A DNA stretch of 64,000 bases from Ancistrus triradiatus (GCA_025084515.1 JAJAGP010001968.1:69861-133860); one strand, 5' to 3'; shown: positions 1-10,602, counted from the first letter of the stretch. Notes: generated from the letters alone by a model not told the origin. Translations and numbers: made by a program.

Positions 1-65
1 TTAGGTGATATTTATGCAGAAATATAGAAAATTCTTAAGGGTTCACAAACTTTCAAGCACCACTG
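1..65. mobile_element. Tc1-like terminal inverted repeat, cut by window edge
   Basis: The first 65 bases match the right end of the Tc1 copies at 11311-12535 and 16014-17687, ending in the shared CACCACTG followed by TA, the usual Tc1 target dinucleotide. The rest of the element lies outside the window. Confidence 0.8.
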
Positions 66-366
66 TATGCCAAAACAAATTGCTGCAATTCTGAAGACAA
101 AAGGAGGAATTGCTACTGAATGGGTGTGTGTAATAAGAAAGAAAAAGAAAAAAAATGCAGTATAACAAATACTGAGCAATGCTTGTCTGAGCAGAGTTCA
201 AAGAGATTATTTGCAACTCAGCAGATGGAAGTTGTTTATTATATTTTATTTAGAATCTCTCTCTACATTGCATTAGAAACTCTGTATAGCTCTATAAATT
301 ATAATAAATAAGTACATTTTGAGTATTTTCCTTATTAAGTTACCCCTTTCATTAAAGTGAAAAATG

Positions 367-367
367 C

Positions 368-422
<55 letters not shown>
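367..422. repeat. (ATT)n microsatellite
   Basis: About 18 uninterrupted ATT units. Translated forward it gives a run of isoleucines, which is a repeat artefact and not a protein. Confidence 0.95.
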
Positions 423-893
423 TATCTTTATATTGCAACAAAAATTACTCTTGGACTACAAGAATGCAAGTACATTTCCATTCCTTACTATAAATGTTAT
501 CCTCTGCCAAAACTTTTTATAGCTTTATGTCAGTTTCCTTTAACTGCTAAACTCCTGCTAGCAAATATGTTGGGACCAGACGTTTCCCTTCATGTGGCAT
601 AAGACGTTAGCCTGGAGACAGACGGTGATAGACTCCTGCCCACAGAAATCCTGTGTTGCAGTCTGGAAGTGCACAATTCAAATGTGGTTTAGGATTTCCA
701 TAATGGGTAGGAAATGAACTGGCTAGATTGGTATTAAATTAGGCCGTTTCACTTTTTTTCATAGTTTGTTATGTTGAGCTAATGTAAAAGTGAAAACATA
801 GTTTTAGACATTTTTGCAAATTTATTTAAAATGAAAAGCTAAATTTTGCATGGAAATAAGTCTTCAGAAATTTGCTTTGACTCTTGAAATTTT
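423..893. other. No gene recognised
   Basis: AT-rich sequence without a recognisable exon, RNA gene or repeat boundary. Confidence 0.5.
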
Positions 894-973
894 GTAAAAG
901 ACACATGAAAGGCCACCTGGAGTTTGCAAAAAAGCACCTAAAAACTCCAGACAGGCTTTCATGTGTCTTTTAC
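894..973. repeat. Perfect 18-bp inverted repeat at a Tc1 junction
   Basis: Positions 894-911 and 956-973 are exact reverse complements with a 44-base spacer, and the similarity continues weakly inward. Both arms encode the Tc1 residues KRHMK, one on each strand, so the palindrome marks a head-to-head join of two transposase fragments and not an element terminus. Confidence 0.8.
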
Positions 974-1300
974 TGAGGAGAGGTTTCTGACATAAAGCTC
1001 AGATTGGTGGAGTGCTGTAGTGATAGTTGACCTTCTTTAACTTTCTTCCATCTGCACAAATGATCTTTGGAGCTCAACCACAGTGATCATAGGGTTCTTG
1101 ATCACCGCTCTTATAAAGGCCCTTCTCCTCCGATGATGGGGCGACCAGCTTTAGGAAGAGTCCTGGTTGTTCCACGCTTCTTCCATTTAAGAATGCTCTT
1201 GGGAACTTTCAGTATGACATAATGTTTTTTGAAGCCTTCTCCAGATCTGTGCTTCCACTCAATCCTGTCTGAGCTCTACAGGCAGTTCTTTCCTCCTCAT
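896..1300 (-). pseudogene. Degenerate Tc1-like transposase fragments, head to head
   Basis: On the minus strand from 1300, a start codon is followed by residues resembling the N-terminal DNA-binding region of fish Tc1 transposases (MRRKELPVELR, then a stretch like HRSGEGFKKH, then LKWKKRGTTRTLPKAGRP). The reading frame is broken by at least one frameshift and continues in pieces toward 960. On the plus strand, 896-955 encodes KRHMKGHLEFAKKHLK, the segment preceding the catalytic part of the same protein family. The two pieces face each other, so this is rearranged transposon debris with no coding capacity. Confidence 0.75.
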
Positions 1301-1339
1301 GGCTTGAGGTTTTCTCTGATATGGATTATGTGTGGAATC

Positions 1340-1590
1340 TAACTGCTAACCAGTGCAGAGATGACAGAACAGGACTGATATGATCAAATTTTCTAGTTCT
1401 ATAGTTAACATTTGGGCTGCTGCATTCTGAACTAATTTAAGTTTATTTATAGATTTACTAGAGCATCCAGTATGTAGAGTGTTACAGTAATCCAACCACC
1501 AGGTTATAAGCATCTATGAGAGAGAGAGTATTATTTCTAAGTTTAGCAATATGTAGGCTGGATAATATTCCTGAAATATTCATAAGGAAC
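1340..1590 (-). mobile_element. LINE reverse-transcriptase C-terminal fragment
   Basis: Reading the minus strand gives LDYCNTLHTGCSSKSINKL followed by LVQNAAAQ, the conserved tail of the reverse-transcriptase region of fish LINEs (the usual pattern is RLDYCN, a leucine-rich stretch, then QNAAAR). Similar scraps occur at 14345-14770 and 22855-23340. It is a short, frame-broken relic. Confidence 0.7.
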
Positions 1591-1619
1591 TTTGCTGCAT
1601 TATTACTGCACTGCTCTTG

Positions 1620-1920
1620 GGTTAACTGTATGATGTCTCCAGGTCAAGATTGATTGATGTTCCTGGGATTACAAATTTGATATCTTACTTACGGTGTCAT
1701 TAAAGTGAAAATAACAATTTCAGAGCTTTGGTGCTGCTGTTAATATAAAATGTACTGTTCCTGAAGTAACATAAAATAATGACATGGTCAGGTCACCACA
1801 ACTGTATGATGTTCCCAGCTCAAGACTAGATGAGGTTCTTGGTACTGCAAATATACTATAACTAGCTTACTTTGTCATTAAAGCTAAAATATCAGTTTCC
1901 AGAACTTTGCACTAATACCA
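1620..1920. repeat. Two diverged direct repeats of about 125 bp
   Basis: The stretch starting near 1626 (ACTGTATGATGTCTCCAG) recurs near 1800 (ACTGTATGATGTTCCCAG). Both continue through a TTACTT/TGTCATTAAAG motif to a CAGAGCTTTG or CAGAACTTTG motif. The offset is about 175 bp. No coding potential seen. Confidence 0.6.
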
Positions 1921-2080
1921 TTAGGTTAGCCTGATAGCTTAACTAGCTAGCATAGGAAAAAACTGTGAAAGATTAACTAGTCAAGCCTCTACAATAATAT
2001 TTAACTGTGTAAGTAAACCAGTACTATATGTTAATCGAGTAAAACAAGTAACTCTAAAATAAATGTCTTTAGGGTATTAT

Positions 2081-2930
2081 TGGTCATGCTTGGGCCGCTA
2101 GAGGCCAGTGTTGATCCCTCATGGCCTTAGAACCCTGAGCGCGATCACGCATGCGCCAACCTCAATTTGGCGTTTTGCGTGAAAGTGGCGATACCTGTTG
2201 TTGGGCCTATTTAAGCACACCTTTAGACTTGCACAGGTGTCACACAATCGCCTCCCTCGCGGCAACGCTATTGCTACGCGCTTAAGCAACACTTGCAGTC
2301 GGGAGATTGCTGGGTAAGATAGGGCCTAGACGCCAGCGTAGGGCCAGGGTTTGTTTTATGTTACGTTTATTTTCCCGGGTCTTCCCTCGGCTGTTTTGAG
2401 CCTCACACGCAGCTGCGAGACTCGCCCCTCCTTTTTCCTCTCATGCCGTCACCCCCCTCCTTCTCCTTCGTTTTGTAAAGGACGTCGAGCCTTCTTGGTC
2501 CCGTCCTTTCGTCCCCGCGTACATGGCATACTCCAGCGGGCGTTAATTTGAAGTATTTTTGTGGCACGAGCTCGCGGACGCTCCGCTCTGGCTTTCTGTG
2601 CTTTTGCGCATGCGTGGACCCGTGCACCACTCCCACATTGGAGCCATGTTGTAAGCATGACTGAGAATAGTGGTGCAGTACACTTACAGCGTGGTTTTTT
2701 TTTTTTGCGCAACACACTATTGTTCTTCGATTTTTATTTTTCCACCTGATTTTCGTTACGTATCTCCTCCTACAGTTTTCGAGATATCGACACGGGACAA
2801 ACACCAAAACGTCCGGCATGTTCCAGAGAAGTGTGCTTATTCATAGCTAAGAGAAATGTTGTTGCATTCGCACGCTACACTCGCATTTGTGGGAAAAAAA
2901 TTCCTATTCACTTGCATGGGATTTTTTTTT
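2081..2930. other. CpG-richer block, possible LTR-like flank of unknown element
   Basis: The composition changes abruptly from the AT-rich host to a CpG-containing stretch with short direct motifs such as GCGCATGCG-type sites and a TATTTAAG box near 2209. It leads directly into the repeat arrays that follow. It resembles the GC-rich promoter part of fish LTR retroelements, but no primer binding site or matching second LTR was found, so this is only a suggestion. No open reading frame here is convincing. Confidence 0.3.
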
Positions 2931-3860
2931 AAACTGCCGTAACTCGGTCAATTTTTGACCTACAAACTCAAAACTCGGCATGGTCGGACCTGGGTTCACC
3001 ATGACCCCTCAGGTCAAGTTTCTCACAGATTGCACTATTTGAACACTTTCTATCACTCTTTAAATATCACTCCATTCATTCTCTATGCAACTAGGTAGAG
3101 TGGCACACTCTAGCCTTGACTGAAAATCGATTAATGCACTTTTTCACTGAACAAACGTGTCTAAAACCCTGATGCTTTCACCTAGAAACTCCATTTAAAC
3201 TGCAAATGGTAGAGATACTTCCCCTTCATAATTCATCAAAAGATTGCATTGATAAACAAATTATTTCTCGAGTTATGATGATTTGTTCTGAACTAGGGAC
3301 TAAAACTTCCCTCATTGACAGCCATGTTAATTTTCAGAACTGCGAGGACGCTTTTTCCAAAGTTTCTATTGTGTTTAACCTTTCATAACTTTGAGGCTTT
3401 TTCGTCAAACCACATCATTTTACATCGTAGCGATCGCCAAGGGGTCCTCTCTCACAAAAAATTTTCAGATAATTGATTGGTTATATATTTCTCGAGTTAT
3501 GATCATTTGTTTGAGAGGTACAAAATCGCTTCAAACTGACATTGTACACGTACATTCAGTCACTTTTTCGTGGAACAAACGTGTGTAAAATCATTATACT
3601 TTCACCTAGAAATATCTCGTCCATCAACAAATTATTTTTCGAGTTACGACGATTTCTTCAGGACTACGTAGTGATAAGGCTCTCATTCACTTTCATTTTC
3701 ATGTCGTTTTAACTTGTCATAACTCGGCCATTTTCTCATCAATCCACATGTTTTTTAGGTCAGAGTGATCAGCAAGGGGTCCTCTCCGACACAAGCTTTG
3801 CTCATATAAGCAGTAGGTTAATTATTTTTGGAGTTATGACCGTTTGTTTGAGAGAATCAG
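2931..3860. repeat. Degenerate repeat block with AACTCGG / CGAGTTATGA motifs
   Basis: The motif CGAGTTATGATNATTTG or a close variant occurs near 3269, 3493, 3640 and 3830, and its reverse-complement sense (ATAACTCGGCCA, GTAACTCGGTCA) near 3718 and 2938. CAAGGGGTCCTCTC recurs near 3438 and 3773. Spacing of about 336 bp between the best-matched pairs points to a decayed higher-order repeat. The opening unit (2937-3015) is clearly related to the 138-bp units further right, so the two arrays share an origin. Confidence 0.6.
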
Positions 3861-3984
3861 AAACGACAGCGCAAAATGACTTTACAACAACAACTGTACA
3901 TTCCAAAGCAGCAGCGCGTTTCAGTTCTGTGCGCGTTTCGTTGATTATTAGGTCCATTGTTTGCATAGTACCACAGAGGGCACA

Positions 3985-5165
3985 GAGGTACCTGGCAGGA
4001 CAGTTTTCGCCCTACAGCCATGACATTTGGCAGCCTTGGTCCCGGGTGCAATCTGAGGTGACATGTGATGCCCATGGGACCCCTGTGGACCCCGGCTGGG
4101 TACTGGAGCTCCTTGCGGGCCAGTGACCGCAACTCAGTCAGTTTTCGACCTATTGCCACAAAATTCAGCAGGCTTGGTCCCGGGTGCAATCTGAGGTGAC
4201 ATTTGATGCCCATGGGGCCGATGAGGACCCCGGCTGGGCACTGGGGCCCCTGGCGGGCCAATGACCGTAACTCAGTCAGTTTTCGACCTACGGCCACGAA
4301 ATTTGGCAGGTTTAATCACAGGTGCAATCTGAGGTGACATGTGATGCCCATGGGGCCCATGAGGACCCCGGCTGGGCACTGTGGCCCCTGGCGGGCCAAT
4401 GACTGTAACTCAGTCCGTTATTGACCTATGGCCACGAAATTCGGCAGGTTTGGTCCCGAGTCCAATCTGAGGTGACATGTGAAGCCCCTGGGGCCCCTCT
4501 GGACCCCCGCTGTGCACTGGGTCCCCTGGCATCCCAATGACTGTAACTCAGTTTTTCGACTATGGCCACGAAATTCGACAGGTTTATTCCCGGGTGCAAT
4601 CTGAGGTGACATGTCATGCTCATGTCATCAATCTCTGATGGCTCTGGCTGGGCAGCAGGGCAGCTTCCGGGTCATTGACCGTGACTCAGTCGGTTTTTGA
4701 CCTACGGCCATGAAATTCGGCAGGCTTGATCCCAGATCCAATCTGAGGTGACATGTGATGCCCATGAGGCCCCTAAGGGCCACGGCTGAGAACTGCGGCC
4801 CCTGGTGGGTCAGTGACCACAGCTCAGATGTTTTTCGACCTACGGCCATGAAATTCAGCAGGCTTTGTCCCGGGTGCAATCTGAGGTAACATGTCATGCC
4901 CCTGAGAGCCCAGGATCGGCACTGGGGCCCCTGGCAGGTCATTGACCATAACTCAGTTGATTTTCAATGTACAGCAATGAAATTCGACAGGCTTGATACA
5001 GGGTGCAATCTGAGGTGACATGTCATGCTTTAGCTGTCCATGAGGTCCCCAAAGGGTCACTGGGGCCTCTGGAAGGTCATTGAATGTAACTCAGTCAGTT
5101 TTAGGCCAAACGTTTTGTAGTTCAGCAGGCTTAGTTCCGTGTGCACCCTGAGGTGACTACAATGC
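3985..5165. repeat. 138-bp tandem repeat array, about nine units
   Basis: The anchor AATCTGAGGTGACAT or a variant starts at 4050, 4188, 4326, 4464, 4598, 4740, 4878 and 5007, with a worn ninth copy near 5146. Spacings are 138, 138, 138, 134, 142, 138 and 129. Each unit also has an AACTCAGTCAGTTTTCGACC segment, a GGCCACGAAATTCGGCAGG segment and a GC-rich GGACCCCGGCTGGGCACTG segment. Because 138 is a multiple of three, minus-strand frames stay open across units and mimic a 46-residue repeat protein. Nothing else supports translation. Family not recognised. Confidence 0.9.
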
Positions 5166-5199
5166 TTTCGACCTACATACTCAGTCCCTGATGCACGTC

Positions 5200-5789
5200 G
5201 CAGGGGCGTGCAACACACTCACAGTTTCTGCAGGAACTGCACTTTCTAGTTTGTTTATTTTAGTTTCCTTTCTGTTTATCCCTTGTTTCCCCTCCATATT
5301 TGTTTCTTTCTCTGCCCTCGGACGCTGAGCGAATATGGCGAACCGTAAGAGAATGGTGTGACCAAAGTCAGGACCCAGCATTAGCTCCTGGATCTCCAGT
5401 TTGGAGTTCCCCAGTTGCCGCGATCGGCGGGTATCCTTACCCAGGTCTTGGTTGGCTTTTGGGGGGCCGTCCATTGACTACAGCCGAGTTAATGATCCGG
5501 TGTGGCATCCTAGCCCCCCAGAGCCACCCTGAACCCGCCGCCATAGGCGCCGATCTCCGCCCAGATATGTGCTGGGGTTGTTGGTCCCTCCTAGTTCTGC
5601 GGGATCAACGCTCAATCCCCCCGTACGGCCCTACCCGGCCCAACCCCCCCATCACCCGCTCCCGATGGGGAAATTCTTTTGCCCACGGGTGAGATTAAGA
5701 TTTATCCTTGGGCCCGGCCAGATGAACTGCTCGACATGTACAACCCCATCAAGCAGATCCCTGTAACGTAATGGGAGGTCCCGGGGAGC
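5200..5789 (+). other. GC-rich segment between the two arrays, possible retroelement remnant
   Basis: A pyrimidine-rich run (5240-5320) is followed by an ATG at 5335 in a short frame that breaks early. Proline-rich frames continue in pieces to about 5760. The layout, a pyrimidine-rich leader followed by a proline-rich frame and a decapeptide repeat, recalls the gag region of LTR retroelements, but no nucleocapsid, protease or reverse-transcriptase motif is present, so it remains a guess. Confidence 0.25.
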
Positions 5790-6152
5790 ATTATCCTTGA
5801 GCACTCAGCACCCTGTAGCTTTGTACCTGAACAAGTAGCATCCCATAGCTCCGTACCTGAGCATTTAGCGCCGCCTAGCTCCGTACCTGAGCTTGCTGCG
5901 CCCATTAGCTCTGCACCTGAGCAGTTTTTGCCTCCCAGCTCTGTACCTGAGCACGCCGCACTCATTAGCTTCGGAACTGAGCAGCTAGCGCCGCCCGGCT
6001 CCGTTCCTGAGCATGCCGCACCCCTAAGCTCCGTAGCTGAGCACACCACGCTCATAAGCTCTGTACTTGAGCATGTTAACTCCGTACCTGAGCAGTTAGC
6101 GCTCCATAGCTCCGTACCTGAGCATTTAGTGCTGCCTAGCTCCATAACTGTA
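5790..6152. repeat. 30-bp tandem repeat array, about twelve units
   Basis: The core TAGCTCCGTACCTGAGCA recurs every 30 bases from about 5821 to 6112, with one 21-base unit near 6082. On the plus strand one frame encodes the imperfect decapeptide SSVPEHLAPP. The array directly follows the GC-rich segment and may be a coding minisatellite of a dead retroelement, but the frame is not continuous with a recognisable domain. Confidence 0.85.
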
Positions 6153-6215
6153 TGAATTAGGATGGACTTTTTGGTTGGTTAAGTTTTGTGAGTTAATGTG
6201 TAATTCTTTCTTATT

Positions 6216-6334
6216 TCAAGTGGCATCTACACAAAAAACATCGCTCTTTATGGACAGCAACCCCTCGATCGTGACTATTTATTAAATGGCTGATCTTTGA
6301 TGTTTCTGGTTGTTGCTAGTAGGATGCCACTTGA
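6216..6334. repeat. 119-bp segment with terminal inverted repeats
   Basis: TCAAGTGGCATCTAC at the left end is matched by GTAGGATGCCACTTGA at the right end (one base inserted). Looser inverted similarity continues inward (AAACATC on the left, GATGTTTC on the right). This is consistent with a very short MITE or decayed hairpin. Confidence 0.5.
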
Positions 6335-6885
6335 TGGTCATTTTTTCCAGGATATTTATTTGAGATGAGTTGCTTCTGCCAGGCCATTGGAATTTGGCAG
6401 AAGCTATATGTTTCTACAAGACATACAAAACCCATTGACACACGAAATTAAAATCAATCAAAGTCAATGGATCATAAAACACAAAATCCAATGGGATCCA
6501 AAGACCATAAGAATTATGAAAAATCTTATGTAAATGTAAAATTGTCAAACCTCTGATATACTCACCCACCCAACAGATATAATGAAACTGTCTCTGTTGT
6601 TGAACTCAATATTTGTGTAGTGCAATCCATGCTCTAGACTACACACTCTCTTAGTACATTCTAATTATGGTCTCTTCTGGCTAACCTGGACTTATTCCTG
6701 AAACCCAAACCACTCATGGTCAAGGATTGGGCTCGGCCGGTCTTCAGGCATTTTTGCAAGGCAGCTCCTGATCAGATGGCAACAGGCTGTGTGTGCAGTG
6801 ATATGATTGGTAGAGACAGAAATATTGTCAGAATATGAACCGTTGTTTCTTTTCTGTCAGTTTAATAACTTCTGCATTTTCTTAC
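6335..6885. other. No gene recognised
   Basis: Ordinary AT-rich sequence between the inverted-repeat segment and the kinase pseudogene. Nothing identifiable. Confidence 0.5.
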
Positions 6886-7620
6886 CTGTAGACAGGACGC
6901 ATGTAAAATGCAGGTCTCCCTTGGCAGGTCTTTTCCCCTTAGAAGAATCTGCTCTCTGGTCTTGAATGGCAGCTCACCACAAAGTATCTTCAGATACAGG
7001 AGAGCTGCCCAGGCTTCCAGACAGTTGCAGGACACCAGTAGTACTTGGGTTTGGTAGGGTATGTGATCAATCTCAGGTGGAAAAATGAATCGTTTGATCC
7101 AAGGTTGCCTGAGTAAAAGAGAGAAGGATCAGCAATAGCACAAAAAGTGCTTCAGTCTGGTCCTGTAAAACTCCTAATTCCCTCTATAATACACTTACTT
7201 GCAAGAATGCCCCTGTGTTGGATGGGTCTGGGAGATACGTCACTGCAGTCGAAATCGATGAGCTTGATCTCTTTAGATAATTGGGATTCATGAGGATGTT
7301 CTCTGTCTTGATGTCACAATCCCATTCACTGCAGTGGAACACACTGGCCAGAAACCACCTGTGCCATGATGATTTGGGCCACGTCTTCAGACAGTGTCCT
7401 CTATCTAGATGTACGCGTCAAAGGTCCATACAGGGGTTGGGATTCTCCAGGACCAGTATGACGATATCTTTGGGTGATCATACCAGTCCAGCAGCTTCAT
7501 GGTATTATCACAGAATGATCTGCATCAGCTCAACCACCTGCTGGTCAAGGTACTGCCTCACCAAGCTATAGATATAGAAACAGACATGGGGATAGCAACG
7601 TTTATAGCTGGTTTTATATA
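6886..7620 (-). pseudogene. Pim-like serine/threonine kinase, two-exon fragment, broken
   Basis: On the minus strand, pieces of a Pim-type kinase domain appear in order: MKLLDWYDHPK (about 7500-7468), then after a frameshift DIVILVLENPNPCMDL, then SEDVAQIIMAQVV, a decayed catalytic loop with stops where HRDIK would stand, KTENILMNPNYL, and IKLIDFDCSDVS (the Asp-Phe-Gly position reads DFD). A donor (CAA|GTAAGTG) ends this exon at 7199 and a good pyrimidine-rich acceptor opens the next at 7108. That exon encodes PPEIDHIPY, then ALLYLKILCGELPFKTREQI and DLPRE, matching the C-lobe, and ends at a donor at 6886. Retained introns show it is an unprocessed copy. Frameshifts, stops and the lost catalytic loop make it non-functional. 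Pim-like kinases are greatly expanded in fish. Confidence 0.8.
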
Positions 7621-9699
7621 TCTCAGGTGATTGAAACTTCCCATCCCAAGCAGTTGTATGGTTAGTTACAATGATGATTTACTTCATGGTGGGCTGCTAG
7701 TAGATGTATTTAATAGGCGACCTATTCACATTATAGGAGACATTAATTAGGCAATGCTAAATCTATTGCCAGAAGAGAGAAGGTTTTGGTAAAGACAACT
7801 CAGTGGAAAACTTGCACAGCAAAAGTCATGCTATAAGTCAGGCAGTCCTCCTCCGTGTTTCCAAAAGTTTCAAACTAGTGGTGCTCAGTGACAATTACAG
7901 CATGTTTTAAATGGTCACCTGTCTGCCATTAGTTCTGCTTTGCAATGCCCTGCAAATCACTGACAGAAAACCAAAGTCTTCTTTTCCCAGCTTCCCTGCC
8001 AAAGAGTATAGTGTTTGGTCCAACAAGGCAGTCTGGTTAAGAAAATAGGCTTTTTTTTATTTATGAAATAAATATATAATCCCAGATTTTTTCTCAATGA
8101 ACCTCACTTCTATGTCAGAAGCTACCAAGCTCTATGATGCTACTCTAGTTCTATTCGCTATATTAAAGCTGCAAGTCTGGGACAGACCATTGGATTAGAG
8201 CTGCTATCGTGAACCCAAAGTGGGGTTCCTATCCTTGTGCTCTCTCCAGATCTGTTATTACATGCATTGCCATATAAAATACTGTCATGAGCATATATCG
8301 ACCAGATATCAGAAAAAAATGTATATGAAACATACATATATCCCTTGCTTAGCGAGATTTGGAAAGACCTTGACATGGAGAGCTGGTTCTACGGACTATG
8401 TGGTGTGCCTTGTGCTAATCATGTCCATGTCCAGAGAGAAACAATTTCCTTGCACACAAAAACCGTATAATCATGTCAGTGAATAATGAATGAATATAAC
8501 ACAATTTTGAAACATTTGAGGTTTTCCCTATAAACAAGTTGCCAATAGAGCTGGATGTGTGTTCCCTCTCTCATTGTTGGTCGCTCTCTCCCAAAAAAAG
8601 TACACTGTCATGTTTTTTGAGTAACAGCAGTATAATCTCAGGAGTTTTTGCCAGTTTATCAAAGATTTCTACAGATTATACGAAAATAAATTTACAAAGC
8701 ATGTTTGTGTGAGTTTGGACAGAGATCCATTACATGACGGGCTCGATTTCGTGACAGACTCTCTACCTATTATGTACATATGCACAATCATATATAATCA
8801 CGGTCATGGAATGATACCTAACAGATTATTAGATATTAGACTTCAGGGTTTACATTTTGTGTCCCTGTTTCCAATGATTTTTAAACCACCTGGAGCACTC
8901 TCTTGGCGCTGTGTTTTTGTTTTTGTTTCCTCCTGGTGGCTCTCCAATTCTTGTTAGGAGAACTTGGTGTTTATTTGTGCTTCCCATAAAGTCTGGTTTA
9001 AAAGGAAAAGGAACAGAATTGAAATGGTTACCTCTGAGTCGTCTGGGGCTGGCTAAGCTGACTGGCCAGAGCAACGCTCTTAATGGCTCTTGTTCCAGGC
9101 CAGTCTGGGTCGGCTCAGAATCACCCGCCAACATGTTAACTCCTACACACACAAACAACAGGGAATTGGGCAGTGTTGAGAAAATGTTTTATAAATTAAA
9201 AAGCAAGTCTCATTCTAATTGTTTAATAATCTGGACTCACGTTTGGACGCAAGAAACAACCCTTGGACGATAACCAAAAACAAAAGCGCCGTCTTATATG
9301 GTACTAAAATACATGCCATTGTACGGGGTCATGTATGGGGCTCAGTCTTATTTAAACAAAGGAAAATTTATAGTTATAGTTCTTTTGCAAACAAGACTTT
9401 GCCATTTTTTCAATATTGCATTTACTGATTGTAAGCTAACCTTGGACCTCTCTTCAGGTGGTAACTGTAGATGGTTATTTGTACCTGGAACCAGCAATCT
9501 GCAGAGAAACACAGTAATACAAAACCAATTTAATTTTAAAACAAAGGCATGTTACGAAAATAATTGTAATTAAGCACTACTTAAAGTTTCCCTACTCTTC
9601 AGAATATATGCTAAATTATTATATATTGCTGGGGTTTAAAACCTCTGCAAGTTTTGAAGGTATTTCCACCCCGCCCTATTCAATGGGGGAATCCTTTCC
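7621..9699. other. No gene recognised
   Basis: Mostly AT-rich. A minus-strand frame between about 9158 and 8850 stays open for roughly 100 codons but shows no domain, start context or splice pattern that I recognise. The upstream exons of the kinase pseudogene would be expected here and were not found. Confidence 0.45.
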
Positions 9700-9876
9700 A
9701 TTACAGCATATTTAGCAGACGCCCTTATCCAGAAGCGACTTCCAATTGATACAGTTTATCAACCCATCAATTTTGGGTTAAGGGCCTTGCTGAGGACCCA
9801 ACAGTGGCAGCTTTGCAGAGGTGGATTTAAAACCCTGAACCTTCTGGGGGCCAGAGTCCAGTAAACCGTCTAGGCT
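9700..9876 (-). mobile_element. tRNA-derived SINE, decayed copy
   Basis: Shares the tail (GCAGACGCCCTTATCCAGA), the middle (GGGTTAAGGGCCTTGCT) and the head region with the well-preserved copies further right. It is read head-first on the minus strand. Several substitutions and an insertion show it is old. Confidence 0.85.
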
Positions 9877-10091
9877 CCCCAGTCCTTCCATGGCGATTTT
9901 GTTCTCAGGATTAGGACAATTCATAGTGGAATCATTCTGAGAGGTCCTCTGAGGATCCAGCCCCCCCAGCCCCCCCCAAAAAGGCCACAATCTTTGCAAA
10001 AAATATGCCATAACATGCCCACCATACTCTATATAACAATTAATATCAGATACTTAATATACTATTTGTAGTTACATTTTCTGTTCTATAT

Positions 10092-10260
10092 ACAGAACAA
10101 CTGTTTCAAAGTCTTAGGTCACCAATCAATCAACCATGATTTTAGCCATCTATATAATGACCATATCATTTCTCAGACTCTTTATTAGAATACAATCACA
10201 AAATACAGGAAATGTGTATATCAGAAAAAAAAGCTTCTATAGGCTTTTTACAACTGCAAC
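10092..10260. mobile_element. TA-flanked MITE fragment (CAGTACTGTGCAAAAGTC family)
   Basis: The left end (CAAAGTCTTAGGTCACCA) and an internal stretch including TTTCTCAGACTCTTTATTAG match the element at 32022-32447 in inverse order. The right terminus is missing. Confidence 0.6.
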
Positions 10261-10423
10261 ATAACTATTTTAGTGTGGAGCTACCCTTACCACATGAGCA
10301 ATTGAGCACTTGAACAGCATTGGCAGCTTCATCATCCAATCATTTGACAGTATGTTATATATGGTCATTAAACCATTACCTAACCAACAATCCAACAATT
10401 CTATAACATGAATATTTGTTGAC

Positions 10424-10601
10424 TTACATATATGTAACATTCAGATTGTTTTCCTCCATAAATACATGACCAGATAAAATATTTTGTCTCTTTTGTTTAA
10501 CTGGGTTCCATTTATCTACTGTTAGGACTTTCTGATGATGTTTTAGGTCATATATACACAGGAATATAAAACATTTTAAAGGGTTCACAAACTTTTCACT
10601 G
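10424..10601. mobile_element. Solo Tc1-like terminal repeat
   Basis: Matches the right inverted repeat of the 11311-12535 element, with the shared TTTAGGTCATAT and GGGTTCACAAACTTT blocks. It ends in CACTG followed by TA. No transposase sequence is attached. Confidence 0.75.
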
Positions 10602-10602
10602 T

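Noticed and set aside
357..602. Open frame starting with about 19 isoleucines
   Set aside because: It is the (ATT)n microsatellite read in frame. No domain follows.
3857..4297. 146-codon minus-strand frame as a repeat-protein gene
   Set aside because: The frame is open because the tandem period is a multiple of three. It breaks in neighbouring units and has no start or splice support.
5780..6150. CRISPR-like array
   Set aside because: The 30-bp units are contiguous with no unique spacers, and the genome is vertebrate.
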